A stretch of 64,000 nt of DNA from Typhlomys cinereus. Its lineage: Eukaryota; Chordata; Mammalia; Rodentia; Platacanthomyidae. Location of the stretch: the NCBI GenBank assembly GCA_023101885.1, contig JALPQD010000137.1, positions 1,736,001 through 1,800,000 on the forward strand, given 5' to 3'. The position numbers were made by a program, and so were the translations under genes. The notes beneath the pieces are model-generated. The model saw only the letters and a program-made list of their open reading frames with translations, was not told the origin of the DNA and did not search any database. Positions 34,372 through 45,318 of the stretch are shown one piece after another (the first letter of the stretch is position 1; the number at the start of each line of letters is the position of its first letter).

Positions 34372-36029
34372 ATAAGATGCTATTAAAGTAGTTATTTTTT
34401 AAAAAGTACACATAAACTCCCTAATATATTGCATGCCACTTTCCTATTCCACATGAAGATCAGAAAGCAAAGTTGTGACCATCAACGACAGAATTGAAAC
34501 ATGCTATTTTTTTTCCAGATTGCTTTCTTGCTCATGGCAATGTGTGGAAAGAAAAAAATATGCAAAAGAATATGGTTGTGTCAGGACAACAAGAGAATAA
34601 ACATTTTATTCCTAAATTCTTTAGTGTTTTCATTACTTTTCAATAAAAATAACATGCCAGAAGAGCCTTGTGTGCTAATTTTCACTTATCCCTGTGCGGG
34701 TCACATTGGCTCTCCTCAATGAGACCAAAAGATCAATTGTGGAGTCATGCTGCTTTTTTATTCTTCTTCTGTTTGCCCTTGAGTATCAGGAATTTAAAAA
34801 AAGTACTTGTAGTTCCTAAAGATTTTCTATCATCAAATATAAATGAGATTTTAAATATGGATTTTTTCCTGATGAAGAGTAGAATTTCAAACTTTAACAT
34901 ACTAAAATCTTTCAAGAATTATGGTGAGATGACCTTAGAATTCAAGATATGTTGAATTCAAAATATCCATACGATGGGCAATGGAAGACTTTTTAAGTGA
35001 AATTTACTATTCATTAACCAGTGATACAACTTTCTGTAGGGAGACATTAGCTAACTCTCCTCTTTTCCCAATAGAGATTTCTGGAGTAAGGCACTGACTG
35101 GTCAGACAATAGAATGAAGTCTCCCAGAAATGTGAGAGGACAACTAACAGCTGGCCACACAGACACTGGCATAGCCATGACCATTTGTAGTTTGAATAGC
35201 ATTTACATGTTTGTATTTTTCCCCCAAGGCCTAATGCTTGCAAACATGCTCTTGTTCCTGCCTTTAGCCTGCAAGGAACCTTAATGAGGAAGAGTAGACT
35301 TTCATCTGTTCATTCCCAAAAGAAGGAATCAAAACTTTGTTATTTTTCTGCCTCCCTCTGTTCCCTGCCCATTCTATGGTGTGTACACACACACTCATCC
35401 ATACTCACTAATGATGCTAACTTGGTGAAATATAAGTTTTGTTTAGAGAGCACATTTGAAAGAAACAGATGAAGTGCCCATAATATTTTTACTACTCAAA
35501 GTCTAGACTACTTAGCATTAACACTGAATCACTGAAAGAACTCCAAAGAGACTTGTATAATGAAATCTACATTGCCAAGACTTAAATATTTTCTCCTTAT
35601 GTGATCACAAAAAGTACGCTAGAAATAGATAAAGAAAACCCTGTTTTCACTAAGAAGCCTAGATTTATGTAGTGTGTAGATACATGAAAGTGTAAGGAAA
35701 GAAATATTTAAATTACTCAGGTGTTATACTTCCAGTAAAAATATTGGTCACAATAAATATCACACCCAGAGAAGCAACATATCTGGGCAATGCTCCTATT
35801 AAAGCCTTAGTAAATCACTTGTCCACTAAAGTCATACTTTCCTTGGTAAAACACAATATCTTTATCTACTTCTCCTTAGTTTTTACATATTTTTCTTCAA
35901 CAATATTATAGGAACTTGGAATAGAGATAAATAAACCAAGTGGGCCCTGCTTTCCAAAGATCCATGGGATAGCAAAGGACAGAATACAAATAGTTAGCAA
36001 CTTGGTATACTATGTATAATGTCATAGTC
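34372..36029. other. Unique AT-rich DNA, no gene recognised
   Basis: No repeat or coding frame with recognisable features. Confidence 0.4.
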
Positions 36030-36446
36030 TGCACTAGTTTTCTATTGGTGTTATAATAAAGTATGACAAGTTTAGTATCTATAAACAGCACAAGTTCATT
36101 CTGCTACAGTCCTGAAAGCTCAGAGACAAAATTCCTTAGGATACTTCATGGAGAATTCACTCCCTGGTTTGTGCAGCTTCCATAAGCTGCCTACATTCCT
36201 TGACCCATAGAATCTTGTTCCATCTTCAGATTACTTTGCAACTGTCTCAGCCCTGTTTTTACACTTTGCCTTTCTGTCCCCTCAAAGACTCTTTGATTAC
36301 AGTGGTGCCACCTGAATAACCCAGAATAATTTTCCCACACGCATATCCTCAACTTTAGTCATACCCACCAAGTTCATATAAAGTAACACATTTGTGGTTC
36401 TGGAGTTCAAACATTGACAACCTTGGAGGATCATTTTGTCTACCAT
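36030..36446 (-). repeat. MLT1-like MaLR LTR, old
   Basis: The plus strand shows antisense landmarks of MLT1 in order: CACTAGTTTTCTATTGGTGT at the left, 'cacaagttcattctgctacagtcctg', 'ctgcctacattccttgacccat', 'attacagtggtgccacctgaataacccagaataat' and a 'ttttgtctacca' end. It is strongly diverged but almost complete. Confidence 0.7.
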
Positions 36447-36466
36447 GGTATTTATATACCATGGTA
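36441..36466. repeat. Perfect hairpin, 11-bp stem
   Basis: TACCATGGTAT and its exact reverse complement are separated by TTAT. It overlaps the right edge of the MLT1-like LTR. Confidence 0.9.
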
Positions 36467-36480
36467 ATATAAAGAGTGGC

Positions 36481-36508
36481 TTCAGTATTAAGTTTTCTTA
36501 ATACTGAA
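36481..36508. repeat. Perfect hairpin, 12-bp stem
   Basis: TTCAGTATTAAG and its exact reverse complement CTTAATACTGAA are separated by TTTT. It lies 14 nt after the previous hairpin. It is not followed by features of a bacterial terminator or a miRNA-sized stem, so no function is assigned. Confidence 0.9.
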
Positions 36509-38509
36509 TTACAGTATTCTGTAAGTTTAAGAGAGGATATCCTAAATCTAAAGAGAATTAAGGAAATAACTGATCCAAGATTTGAAGGCAGAATAGGGAC
36601 TTGCTAATGGGAACATCTGAAAACAGTGTCCAGGGAAACACAGTAACTATATCTGTAGTTGCCTGAAGAAAAGGAATTAATTGTTTGGGAGGATCAAAAG
36701 TTTTAAAACTCAGGATAAAATTCATGTAGAAACTTTGACTGAGATAACAGTAGTGTGGGTCAGTTGGGGAAACAGTAAGCCACGGGAAAGGAAGTTCTAG
36801 AGAGCATCAGGCCACACAGGAATTAGGACCAAAGTCCTCAAGAAACCTTCAATGCTTAGATATATATTTAGCCCCAAATGGCTAAGATGTCTGCTTGCTT
36901 TCCAATTTCAGTTAAATTAATGTGAACATGATATAGAAATCAATCTATTGTTAACTGGCAAAGTACAGTGTTTGATTTTAAGGGAAGAAACACAAATACT
37001 CTTCCAAAAAAAAAAAAAACTTTCAGAGACCTTCTGGATTGATAGTTTGGAGCAGGAAGAAGGATATAAATAAAGATAATGAGACATATTCATTTTTAAA
37101 ATGACAACTCTATAAGCTCAGCAATTTCTTCTTAGAATATGAATTGGCAGGTGTCAGTGGCAAAATTGTCTGACTAGAAAGTGGATGTTTGTTGAATAAA
37201 ACCCATTAGTGCTTATAGAATTCACTGTCTCAGGGAGGAGTTCATGACAGTACAATGCTCACAGAGATGTACTAAATGGGCTTTTTATCCATTATTTTAG
37301 TTACTGAAGGGAATAGAGCCAGATTTGGCTTATTATCAGCAGTCAAGCACTTCATAAATACTGATTTAAGTGGATAGGCCATAAGGAGTCCTAATTGCAC
37401 TGTGGCGCAATGACATTATTTAAATGTGACTGCATCGGTGTCCTGACTTCTCATGATTACTGCCATACTTGCATGGAAAATTCAGAGATTTAATCCTAGT
37501 CTCTTCCCTAGATTTCATTTTGAGAAAGTTACATATTCATCTGCAGAGCTTTGTTATGAACTTATTGCAACAAAATAGTGTATAGGTATAGTTTCGCCCA
37601 CTTATGTGATTCCTAGATGATTGGAAGCTTGTCAAAGACCCTCCCCCCTTGAAACAATGTGCTCCTCCTCCTGCTCACTACCTAGTTCAAGAGATTGAAC
37701 AATGATCAGTTTCTCCTTGGTTTAATATTTTTGCCTTTTGGATAGCAATGTGTGTTTGGCATAAATTGCATGGGGATTTGGAGTAATAGACACTTAATTG
37801 AGTCAAAGATAAGTTAGAAGTTCTGAAGAAAAAAAATAATCTCCTTCACCAAATTACTGTGAACTTGAAAATTCAATTCTATTTTACTAGAACCCAGAAA
37901 GTGATCACCTGTAAATACTTCTTTGAGACTGCTAAAGTCATAAAGAGATAAGAAATATGAGGCGATCTTTCATAAATTCAGAAAAAAAGTGATTGGATCC
38001 AGATTGGAGAATTTCTCTATTAGTCTGCAGAGAGTATGTTGGCTGGCAAATTAGTTAGAGATGAGGATCAACCATTTGGGAAATTTGTCCAGGCAAAGAG
38101 AAATAACCTAGAGAAAATAATGAACTAAGAACAAGGAATTGTGGGACCTGAATTGGCTTCGTGCCTAACAGAAAGCTGTAAATCTTTGCTAAAAAGGATA
38201 GTGTCCCAGATTAGATTTTGAAGAAAAAGATGAGCATATTTCAATAATGACTAGACAAGTGACACAAGAATTCAGGGATAAGAGAATTGTGGTGTCAGGG
38301 GACTGGGGGACATATACTTTGTTCCTAAAACCCTTTGGTGTAATTGTTTAAGAATTGTCTAGAAACTCAGACATGGCTGGATCTCACTTTCTCTGTAGTA
38401 GAGACAGAGGCAGGAATGTAATAGGAACTGGTATGCTGAGTGCAGCTGGAAAGTATTATCTCTAAGTAATATTTATACTGTTAATAGCAATAATAGAAGT
38501 AATTTGGGC
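36509..38509. other. Unique AT-rich DNA, no gene recognised
   Basis: A 14-A run lies near 37006. No repeat or coding frame recognised. Confidence 0.4.
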
Positions 38510-38640
38510 TAGATTGTACAGCTGGACAGACAGGGTTCAAAGCTGACCCTTTCTAATAACAGTCTGTGAATCAGCTAAATCTCTCTGGAATTTAGTTGCA
38601 TTGAGAATAATATCTTATGGTTTGTTGGTGATAATGAAAT
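38510..38640 (+). repeat. MIR-like fragment
   Basis: 'GACAGGGTTCAAAGC' followed by 'gtgaatcagctaaatctctctgg' is arranged like the tRNA-proximal half of MIR. The match is weak. Confidence 0.35.
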
Positions 38641-38940
38641 TGAATGATGGAAGCGAAGCATTCGACCCGTGCTGGACTCATTGAATATTGACTTCCTTTG
38701 AGACCTAGAGTTCTAGCACTCTCCAGGCACAGTTCTGAAGGATGCTCCTGTCCACATTGTTCCCCACTTCTGGTTCTTTTCCATCTTTTTCGAAATTTCC
38801 TATTTCTACTTTTTATGGTATGAAAGAGCATTACAATACAAATGGCTAATTGACAGACCTGAGTTTTAGCTACAAAGGAAGCAAACACATACATATACAT
38901 ATGCATCTAGAGAGTCAACATCTCTAATGTGTTTTCCCCA

Positions 38941-39259
38941 TTTTCATGTGTATGTGGGGGGTATATATAACACAGGCACGTGTGTTCACTTGCACATGGA
39001 GCCTAAGGTTGATATCAAGAATCATCCTCAATCACTCTTCCTCCAGATTATTTGAGAGTCTCTGATCAAAACCCAGAGCTCACAAATAAAAGTAATTTAC
39101 CTATCTAGCTTATTCTGGGAATTACCAGACTCAGCCAACAAGCCTGAAACTACAGGCTGCCACACCTATATGGTACTTGATGTGTGATCTAGGGATCCGG
39201 CCTCAGATCCCTTTTCTTGTGCAGAAAATGTTTTAATGCTGAACCAATTCCCCAGCCTC
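38941..39259 (-). repeat. B4/RSINE1-like composite SINE, antisense
   Basis: The right end gives an ID head on the minus strand (GGCTGGGGAATTGG...; the B-box area is 'gatccggcctcagatc'). The middle contains a diverged 7SL-like half, and the left end is TG-rich followed by GCACATGGAGCCTAAGG. The same layout recurs at 52750-53077. Confidence 0.6.
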
Positions 39260-39597
39260 AATTTTGAAACTCCAAAATCTGAAACATGTTGAATGAAACA
39301 TGAATTTATTAGTGGAAAATTCCACAGCTATCTCATATTACAGTCAAACCACAGGTAAACAACATAGACTGAATAAAATTGCCTTCAGGCTATATACATA
39401 AAGTGTATGTGAATCATAAATGGGGCAATCAAAGAATCTCAGTGGATAAAGTCACCCATGCTCAAAATTGGCCATTTGAGTTGCTTAATCTGGACTATAA
39501 GGGGGTCTGGTGACTATATAATATTTTATCTCCTTATAAACTTTGGTATATTAAGACTTATTTTGTTGATAAGTGGTGACATAAAGAGATCCAACTA
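39260..39597. other. Unique DNA, nothing recognised
   Basis: No repeat or gene seen. Confidence 0.4.
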
Positions 39598-39890
39598 AAG
39601 AGAGATGGCTTGGAGATTAAAGCCTTTGCCCTGCAAGCAAAAGAACCTAAGTTCAGATTCCCCAGATCCCACATAAAAATGCCAGGCAGATATGCAGACA
39701 TGCAGTTCTGGTTCTGGAAGGCAGAACCTGAGAAACCCCAGAGGAAAGGAATGAGAAGGTATAGAAATCCTGGAAGAGTCCCAATGTCACCCTTGGGCCT
39801 CCACAAGCACACATACTCAAGTGCTTTCTTTTATACAAGCCCCACACACGCGTGTACACATACCCACATGCAAAATACACTACAAAAAAT
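39598..39890 (+). repeat. Older tRNA-headed SINE
   Basis: The head AGAGATGGCTTGGAGATTAA leads to a B-box region (AAGTTCAGATTCC). The body shares TTCTGGTTCTGGAAGGCAGA and 'gaacctgagaaaccccag' with the young family in diverged form. CA-rich tail. No clear duplication. Confidence 0.65.
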
Positions 39891-41711
39891 CCAATTGGAA
39901 CTATACTAAGGATAGAGAATTTTTTTAATTCTCAAAACTAAACCTATTCTGAGAAAGGCTTTATTATTGGAACCAATCATTATTGGATCCAGAGACTCAA
40001 ATCTGTTGATAAATTTTATTTTTCTCCATCCCTGAGCTCTGTCTTCTTGCCTTGGCTTTTGCCATTAGCATAGTTTTCTCCATGTGGTTAATGAAACTGA
40101 CTGCCAATAGGTCTCAGAGCATAAACATCTTTACTGCTGCCTAGTAACGCTAAGGGAATAAACCAGCCTTCCCTTTAAGTGCTCAAGGAAGCATTTGAGG
40201 ACTCTGACTGGCTCAGTTGAGTCACATGACATGCTGTGGGCAGGATTGAAAAGCAGGTTCATTTTTCTCTCAAGCTGCATGAAGCAGGTTTTCTGCTGGA
40301 ATATTGAGTTCTTTTAGGATACGGGGGAAAACTGTAGAGCACTAAATACCAGCAACTTATCAGAGCAAGGAGTGCTCTCTCAGGTGCCCCTCGTACCAGG
40401 CAGCACTCAGCGGGGCTGGGCGGGGCTCATGCAATGCACGCCCAAAGGAGTTACATTGGAAGTAATAGGTGCAGATGGGCAAGTGCCCCCTCCATCTTCT
40501 AATACTTTAGAGAAATAATGGTTATGTCTTTTGTAAATTTGACACAGAACACAGTCGGGAGATACTTGAAGTAAAAAAGCACTGTGATCAATGATCTATA
40601 CCAAAATCATAAAACAGTTCTCCTTCGAAAGGAAAAAAAAATAAGGTTGCATCACTTGGGCAGGAGGAATTTCTCAGGCTGGCTTTATAGCTTTATGGCC
40701 GGTCTGGATTACTGTGTTGCTATATCTCAATCTCTTCCAGGAATCCGTCGCTCCATCTCCCATGCCCATCAGCCTGAATTCAATCCTCTGCCTGCCAGGC
40801 CTCCATCTGAGCGGTCATCTAACAAAATAACCAATTACATTTGTGACCGTCGCCTCCTGACGACTTCCTCAGTTCTGTTTTCAAAAGCCCATTTAAAATA
40901 CATTTTTCGTTTTACTACACATTCAAATTTTATTCCTCTGGTTATAGAACTATAAATGTCTGCATTTCATATAGACTCAAAATGAAGGGTATATAAGCAT
41001 GTATAAATCACACTGCAAAAGTTGCATTTTCTTCATTGAATTGTACTCGATATTTGGCTGGATGAAAATTATATTATCTGGCAAGTGCTTCTACTCTTTC
41101 ATATCTAAATATGCAAAATAGACCCACATACAATGTATTCTTTTCACAATCGGAGTACTAAAGACCATATTTTAATGTGAAATAAAATTTCTTTCTGAAA
41201 TGTAACAATGCTCTGGTGGGTAAGCATATTTTTTATGCCCATATGATTGGAGTTAAGTTTCATCATATAAAAATTTGGGAAGTTCAGTTGTTGGGAATTG
41301 AAAATTGATCTACTGTGCAAAACGCATAAAACGGGGGTGATAATATTGACCCTGTCTCAGGAAGGTGACTTACAAAACAAGAGCTTCTGATGACATGTGT
41401 GTGGAGAGTGGTGGTGCTGGGGGCTGTCTTCAAGCTTGAAACTGGATAGCTCTATCAAGGGGGGAGACTTCTGGGGCTCTGTGAAAATAGGAAGGGAGTG
41501 GTTTTCCTGAATGCCTGAAACTGGAAAAGGTATTTATTTGCTCACTTAAGAAAATAACAAAATGTTCTTTAAATCAACAAATGCCCAGGTGCTGGTTACA
41601 TCAGCAAATAAGGTGACCTCATGGCCCTTGAGGGCTTCATCCTCAACAGCTGTGATGCTGCATAGCAGAGGAGCCATAACATCTGTTCCTTCCACAACAA
41701 AGAAAACAAGT
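39891..41711. other. Unique DNA, no gene recognised
   Basis: Around 40190-40240 a TGAGTCA (AP-1-type) site occurs at 40218-40224, in a locally GC-richer stretch. No CpG island or coding frame is seen. Confidence 0.4.
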
Positions 41712-41805
41712 TTCATTCTGATTTTTTTTTTCCAAGATTGAATTTGGGATCCCTGCATTTAGCCTTGCAGTTGCTTGACTACTAAGGCTATGTGACAGGT
41801 CTTTA
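41712..41805 (-). repeat. Possible ID-type SINE head, antisense
   Basis: 'TTGGGATCCCTGCATTTAGC' followed by 'CCTTGCAGTTGCTTGACTAC' resembles an antisense tRNA-type head. Short and diverged. Confidence 0.3.
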
Positions 41806-41903
41806 AATCACTTCTGGAGTCATAGCCCCCCACCCCCACAACCATCTGTCAATGCACCAAGGTCTGTGCCCAAACTAGTGGAATCACTGGAAAAAAGACG
41901 AAG

Positions 41904-42300
41904 GAGCTGGGGAGATGGCTCAGTGGGTAAAATGTTTTGCCTTACAAGCATGAGGGCCCAAGTTTGGATCCCAGAATCCATGTAAGGAGCTGGGTGTGGT
42001 GACTCACAGTTTAATGCCACCATTATGAGTGTAACAGAAGGAGAGACGGGAGGCAGATACTTCAGTTTACTTGGTGAAGTTTTAAGCCCTATCTTAAGCA
42101 ACAGGCAGAATGAGCCCGAGGACCTGAGGTTGTTCTCTGACTTTCATACATACATGCACACATGCACGTGCACACACTTGAACATGCACATACATGGACA
42201 TCACACATTGATACACACGAGTATGTGCACATGCAGACATGCACACTTACACATGGGCAAACACACATAAACTGTGCACATAATGCACACACATAAACAC
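41904..42300 (+). repeat. B4-like composite SINE with long CA tail
   Basis: The head GAGCTGGGGAGATGGCTCAG is well kept, with B box AAGTTTGGATCCC. A 7SL-like part follows (GAGCTGGGTGTGGTGACTCA, GGGAGGCAGATAC), then 'tgttctctgac' and a degenerate CA/CATG tail of about 150 nt. The frames on both strands over the tail are repeat translations. Confidence 0.7.
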
Positions 42301-43149
42301 AGACATGAGGAAGCACCAGCAGTGAGACTAGAAAGAAAATGAAATCATTCTGAAAAAAATCATCTCCCTTTCCCCTTCACCTTGTCTGTGTGCATCAACA
42401 TCTAAAGAAGACAGACTTAACCCACAGGTGCACAATTTCTGGCACAGACCAGAGGGCCAGATCTGGAATCTATAACTCCTCGTTTCCTGAATAAGTGACA
42501 TCTTTAAGTAACCTATTTTCATTGAACATAATTACTACATTTGAACATTTATGAAATATGAACACATACCAAGCAACGAATTATGAAATGATTGGAGTTT
42601 CTCTTCAGTTTTCTAGCAGCTGGCAAGATTATACATGTTTCTGATACTTGCTTCCTTCCCTTATACCTTGACAAGCCAAAAAAGAGATTCCCATCAAATC
42701 ACGGTTTTAATTGTGTAAGGAAGCGATTCCATTTCCAAAAAAAAAAGAGATTCCAAAATCTGCATCGCAAAACATTTCCCCAAGAATGTCTGGATAGGTT
42801 TCATAACTCCCATGAAAGGAAATTGACCTTATAGTCTTAGAAAGATCTTTAGCTTTGAACACAGGGTTGTACCAATATCATAGTGGCTCTTTTCTCACCA
42901 TTTTCTTCTGGTGCTTCTATTTCTTTCCTGTAGTCAATCTGTTTGTACTTTTAGTTATCACTATAGATGTGGGCTGACTCATTTAGACATTTGTATTTTG
43001 ACTTCTTCCATCCTGCTTATTTTCTCTGCAATCAAAAAAGTCTTCACTTTTAGGTTCAGCTATAGTCTTGTGCCTAAGTAAATACCCACCTGACTTCTCT
43101 AGTCCTGTACCTCTTCCTTTCCAGAGGTGCCATCATGCGATAGTGTGTA
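42301..43149. other. Unique DNA, no gene recognised
   Basis: No repeat or coding frame with recognisable features. Confidence 0.4.
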
Positions 43150-43330
43150 GTAGATGCACTATTATTCTGGCACCCATTGCCTCCAAAATTCACATTATCT
43201 TTATTCTTGGCAATGCTCTGTCTTTCCAATTGGATGGTGAGCTAAGGAAGCAGAGTTTAAATGGTCCCTTTTGATATTCCCAGCACCTGGCATCTGTACC
43301 TCCTGCAAGCCTCTGATGACTGCCAAACTA
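43150..43330 (+). repeat. L2-like LINE 3' end
   Basis: 'TTGGATGGTGAGCTAAGGAA' followed by 'CCCAGCACCTGGCATCTG' resembles the L2 3' end ('gtaagctccatgagggc... cccagcgcctagcac'). Diverged, as expected. Confidence 0.4.
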
Positions 43331-44934
43331 CTTCTTATTTCCTACCCAAAAGCTATCTGCAGATGGCTTTTCTCTTTCCCTCCCAGGACTGCTGAACTGA
43401 AGTAGAGCCCCCATTGTTCCAGGAAACGATAGAGGCCAGGTTTGCCCCTCATCTTCTTCCCGGCTGTATTACCTTTCTTGCCTCACCATCCCCATTTCTG
43501 TTGCCTGCAACTATTCTCACTAATGCAATTGTACATGGAAGTTCTTGATTTGCTTTCTGAGAAAGTCAAACTGTCCTGTTCAGTGACCTATTCAATGGAT
43601 GGCTGCCCTGCTGCATGTAGAAAATGGAGGCAATGATCCTCACTGTCCTGACAGTGTCCTGTCTGACTCGGGGGACAGAGCTGCCTCAGTCAAGACCACA
43701 TCCTTCTGGAGACACTCCCATCTAGAGACTAAGAAGATTGAAGTTTCAAAAATATGTCTGTGTTGATTTAAACTAGATAACTTGGACAGGCAGTGTTTAA
43801 TCCAGAGCACCCACCAAGATGATGAAGGATTTTGTCAGAGCTCTGGGAGCCTTTGCCTTTCTCCTCTGAGCAGCCCTGTTTCCTCCCCTTCCCTTTACAG
43901 ATGTGAATCTTTAAGCATCCTGTACTCTGGACCTGTCCCAGCATCTGCTCTAGAGAATCCAATCTATTATAATATTAGCCGCAGCTTCCTGGGCTGAACA
44001 AAACATTCAGCAAGGGTAACTTAGGATAAAAATAAATAAATAATCAGGGTGTGAGAGAAGAACGGGAGGGATGGGAAGGGATGCCGGGCAGGATAGACAA
44101 TGGGCAATGAAAACACAGAAATTCATGGTCAATACAATTTAAAAGTTAAAAAGCTAATATAAAAAATGTCAAATAAACACTGCCTTCAAGGTGGTCAGCA
44201 GGAAGTTTGCTTATGGTGGCGTCTGACTTTCGCTCTTTCTGTTATTTCTTATCTTTACTATCTTTTAAATCATGTAATTATTTATCTGCTTTTCCAAATT
44301 ACATGCAGAATTCAATAAAAATAAAAATAAATAAAATAATTGAATCTGTATTATACCCAGGGACTAGGTTATTTAGTGAATACACTGTCTCTCTTTCTCT
44401 CAGTTCTGTTCTTCTCTGGCTTCATATTCAGGTAGATTCTGCATGTAGTGACCCTAACATTCAAGACTTATCACTCCAGTGAGAAAAGTGAATGTTTTCA
44501 ATAAGTCCTGGAATTGATATAGATGATTGTTTCATTTGACCACTCTGAAAGCACACAGCTACACAAAACATGCAATTTGTGCATCCCACTGCAAAATGAA
44601 ACTTAGAAGCTTCTTCTTTAGAAAGTCATAAGATTTTGATGAAGATGACGATGACTGACATTTAAATCAAACATAAGCTCCTCTGAGTGTGGGGTCTAGA
44701 GCAGCTGCCAAAGTCTCAGACTCCTGAACCCAGTTCCGCCCATGACTGTGGTGAAATGTGATCATGTGCTGATTCTGAAGGCCCAGATTGGTGCGTTCCA
44801 AGGAAAAGATGTTGTCACTGGGGATGGAACTCACAACTTCATTCTAACTATGTAATACCTGAAAAGGCACCATGACATAAAGACTGAACTCTAAATTTAC
44901 AAAGTCTTAAAGTAGAATCCTGTTGCAGTTAACC
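43331..44934. other. Unique DNA, no gene recognised
   Basis: Short A-rich (AAAT)-type patches at about 44028-44042 and 44318-44338. Nothing else is recognised. Confidence 0.4.
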
Positions 44935-45318
44935 TGCATGGTTGCTAATAAATCACCATCAAATGGCTTACCATAACAAGGGGTTTATTTTCTCTTACGA
45001 TTGTCTGGTTACAGTTTTCAGTCCAGCTTGACAGAACTCACACCAATCACCACCAGGGCCGAGGGAACAGGCCACACCATCTCTACATAACAGCTGAGAG
45101 AGGAATGATCCTTACTTTGGCCAGCCCAGCATGTCTGGCCAAGTGTACACAAGGATACCAATTTTCTCAAACAGCCATGGGCTGGGCCTTCCTCATCAGC
45201 TAGACAATTTCCTGTGAGTTTGCTCTGGGCTGAACTCAACAACTAATTCTCTACAAAATGTGTCCAGAGCTCAAATCCTTAACTGTCAAGTTGACACCTA
45301 TGCCTAACTATAAGAAAT
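44935..45318 (+). repeat. Rodent interspersed repeat (LTR-like, class uncertain)
   Basis: Contains landmarks of a common rodent repeat: 'ggggtttattttctcttac', 'gcttgacagaactcacacc', 'GGGCTGGGCCTTCCTCATCA' and an end 'gtcaagttgacacctatg'. Similar ends occur at 59.28 kb and 61.98 kb, and a similar start at 62.7 kb. The family is recognised by eye only. Confidence 0.5.

Noticed and set aside
36441..36508. microRNA precursor or terminator
   Set aside because: Stems of 11-12 bp are too short for a miRNA hairpin, and a bacterial-type terminator makes no sense in rodent DNA.
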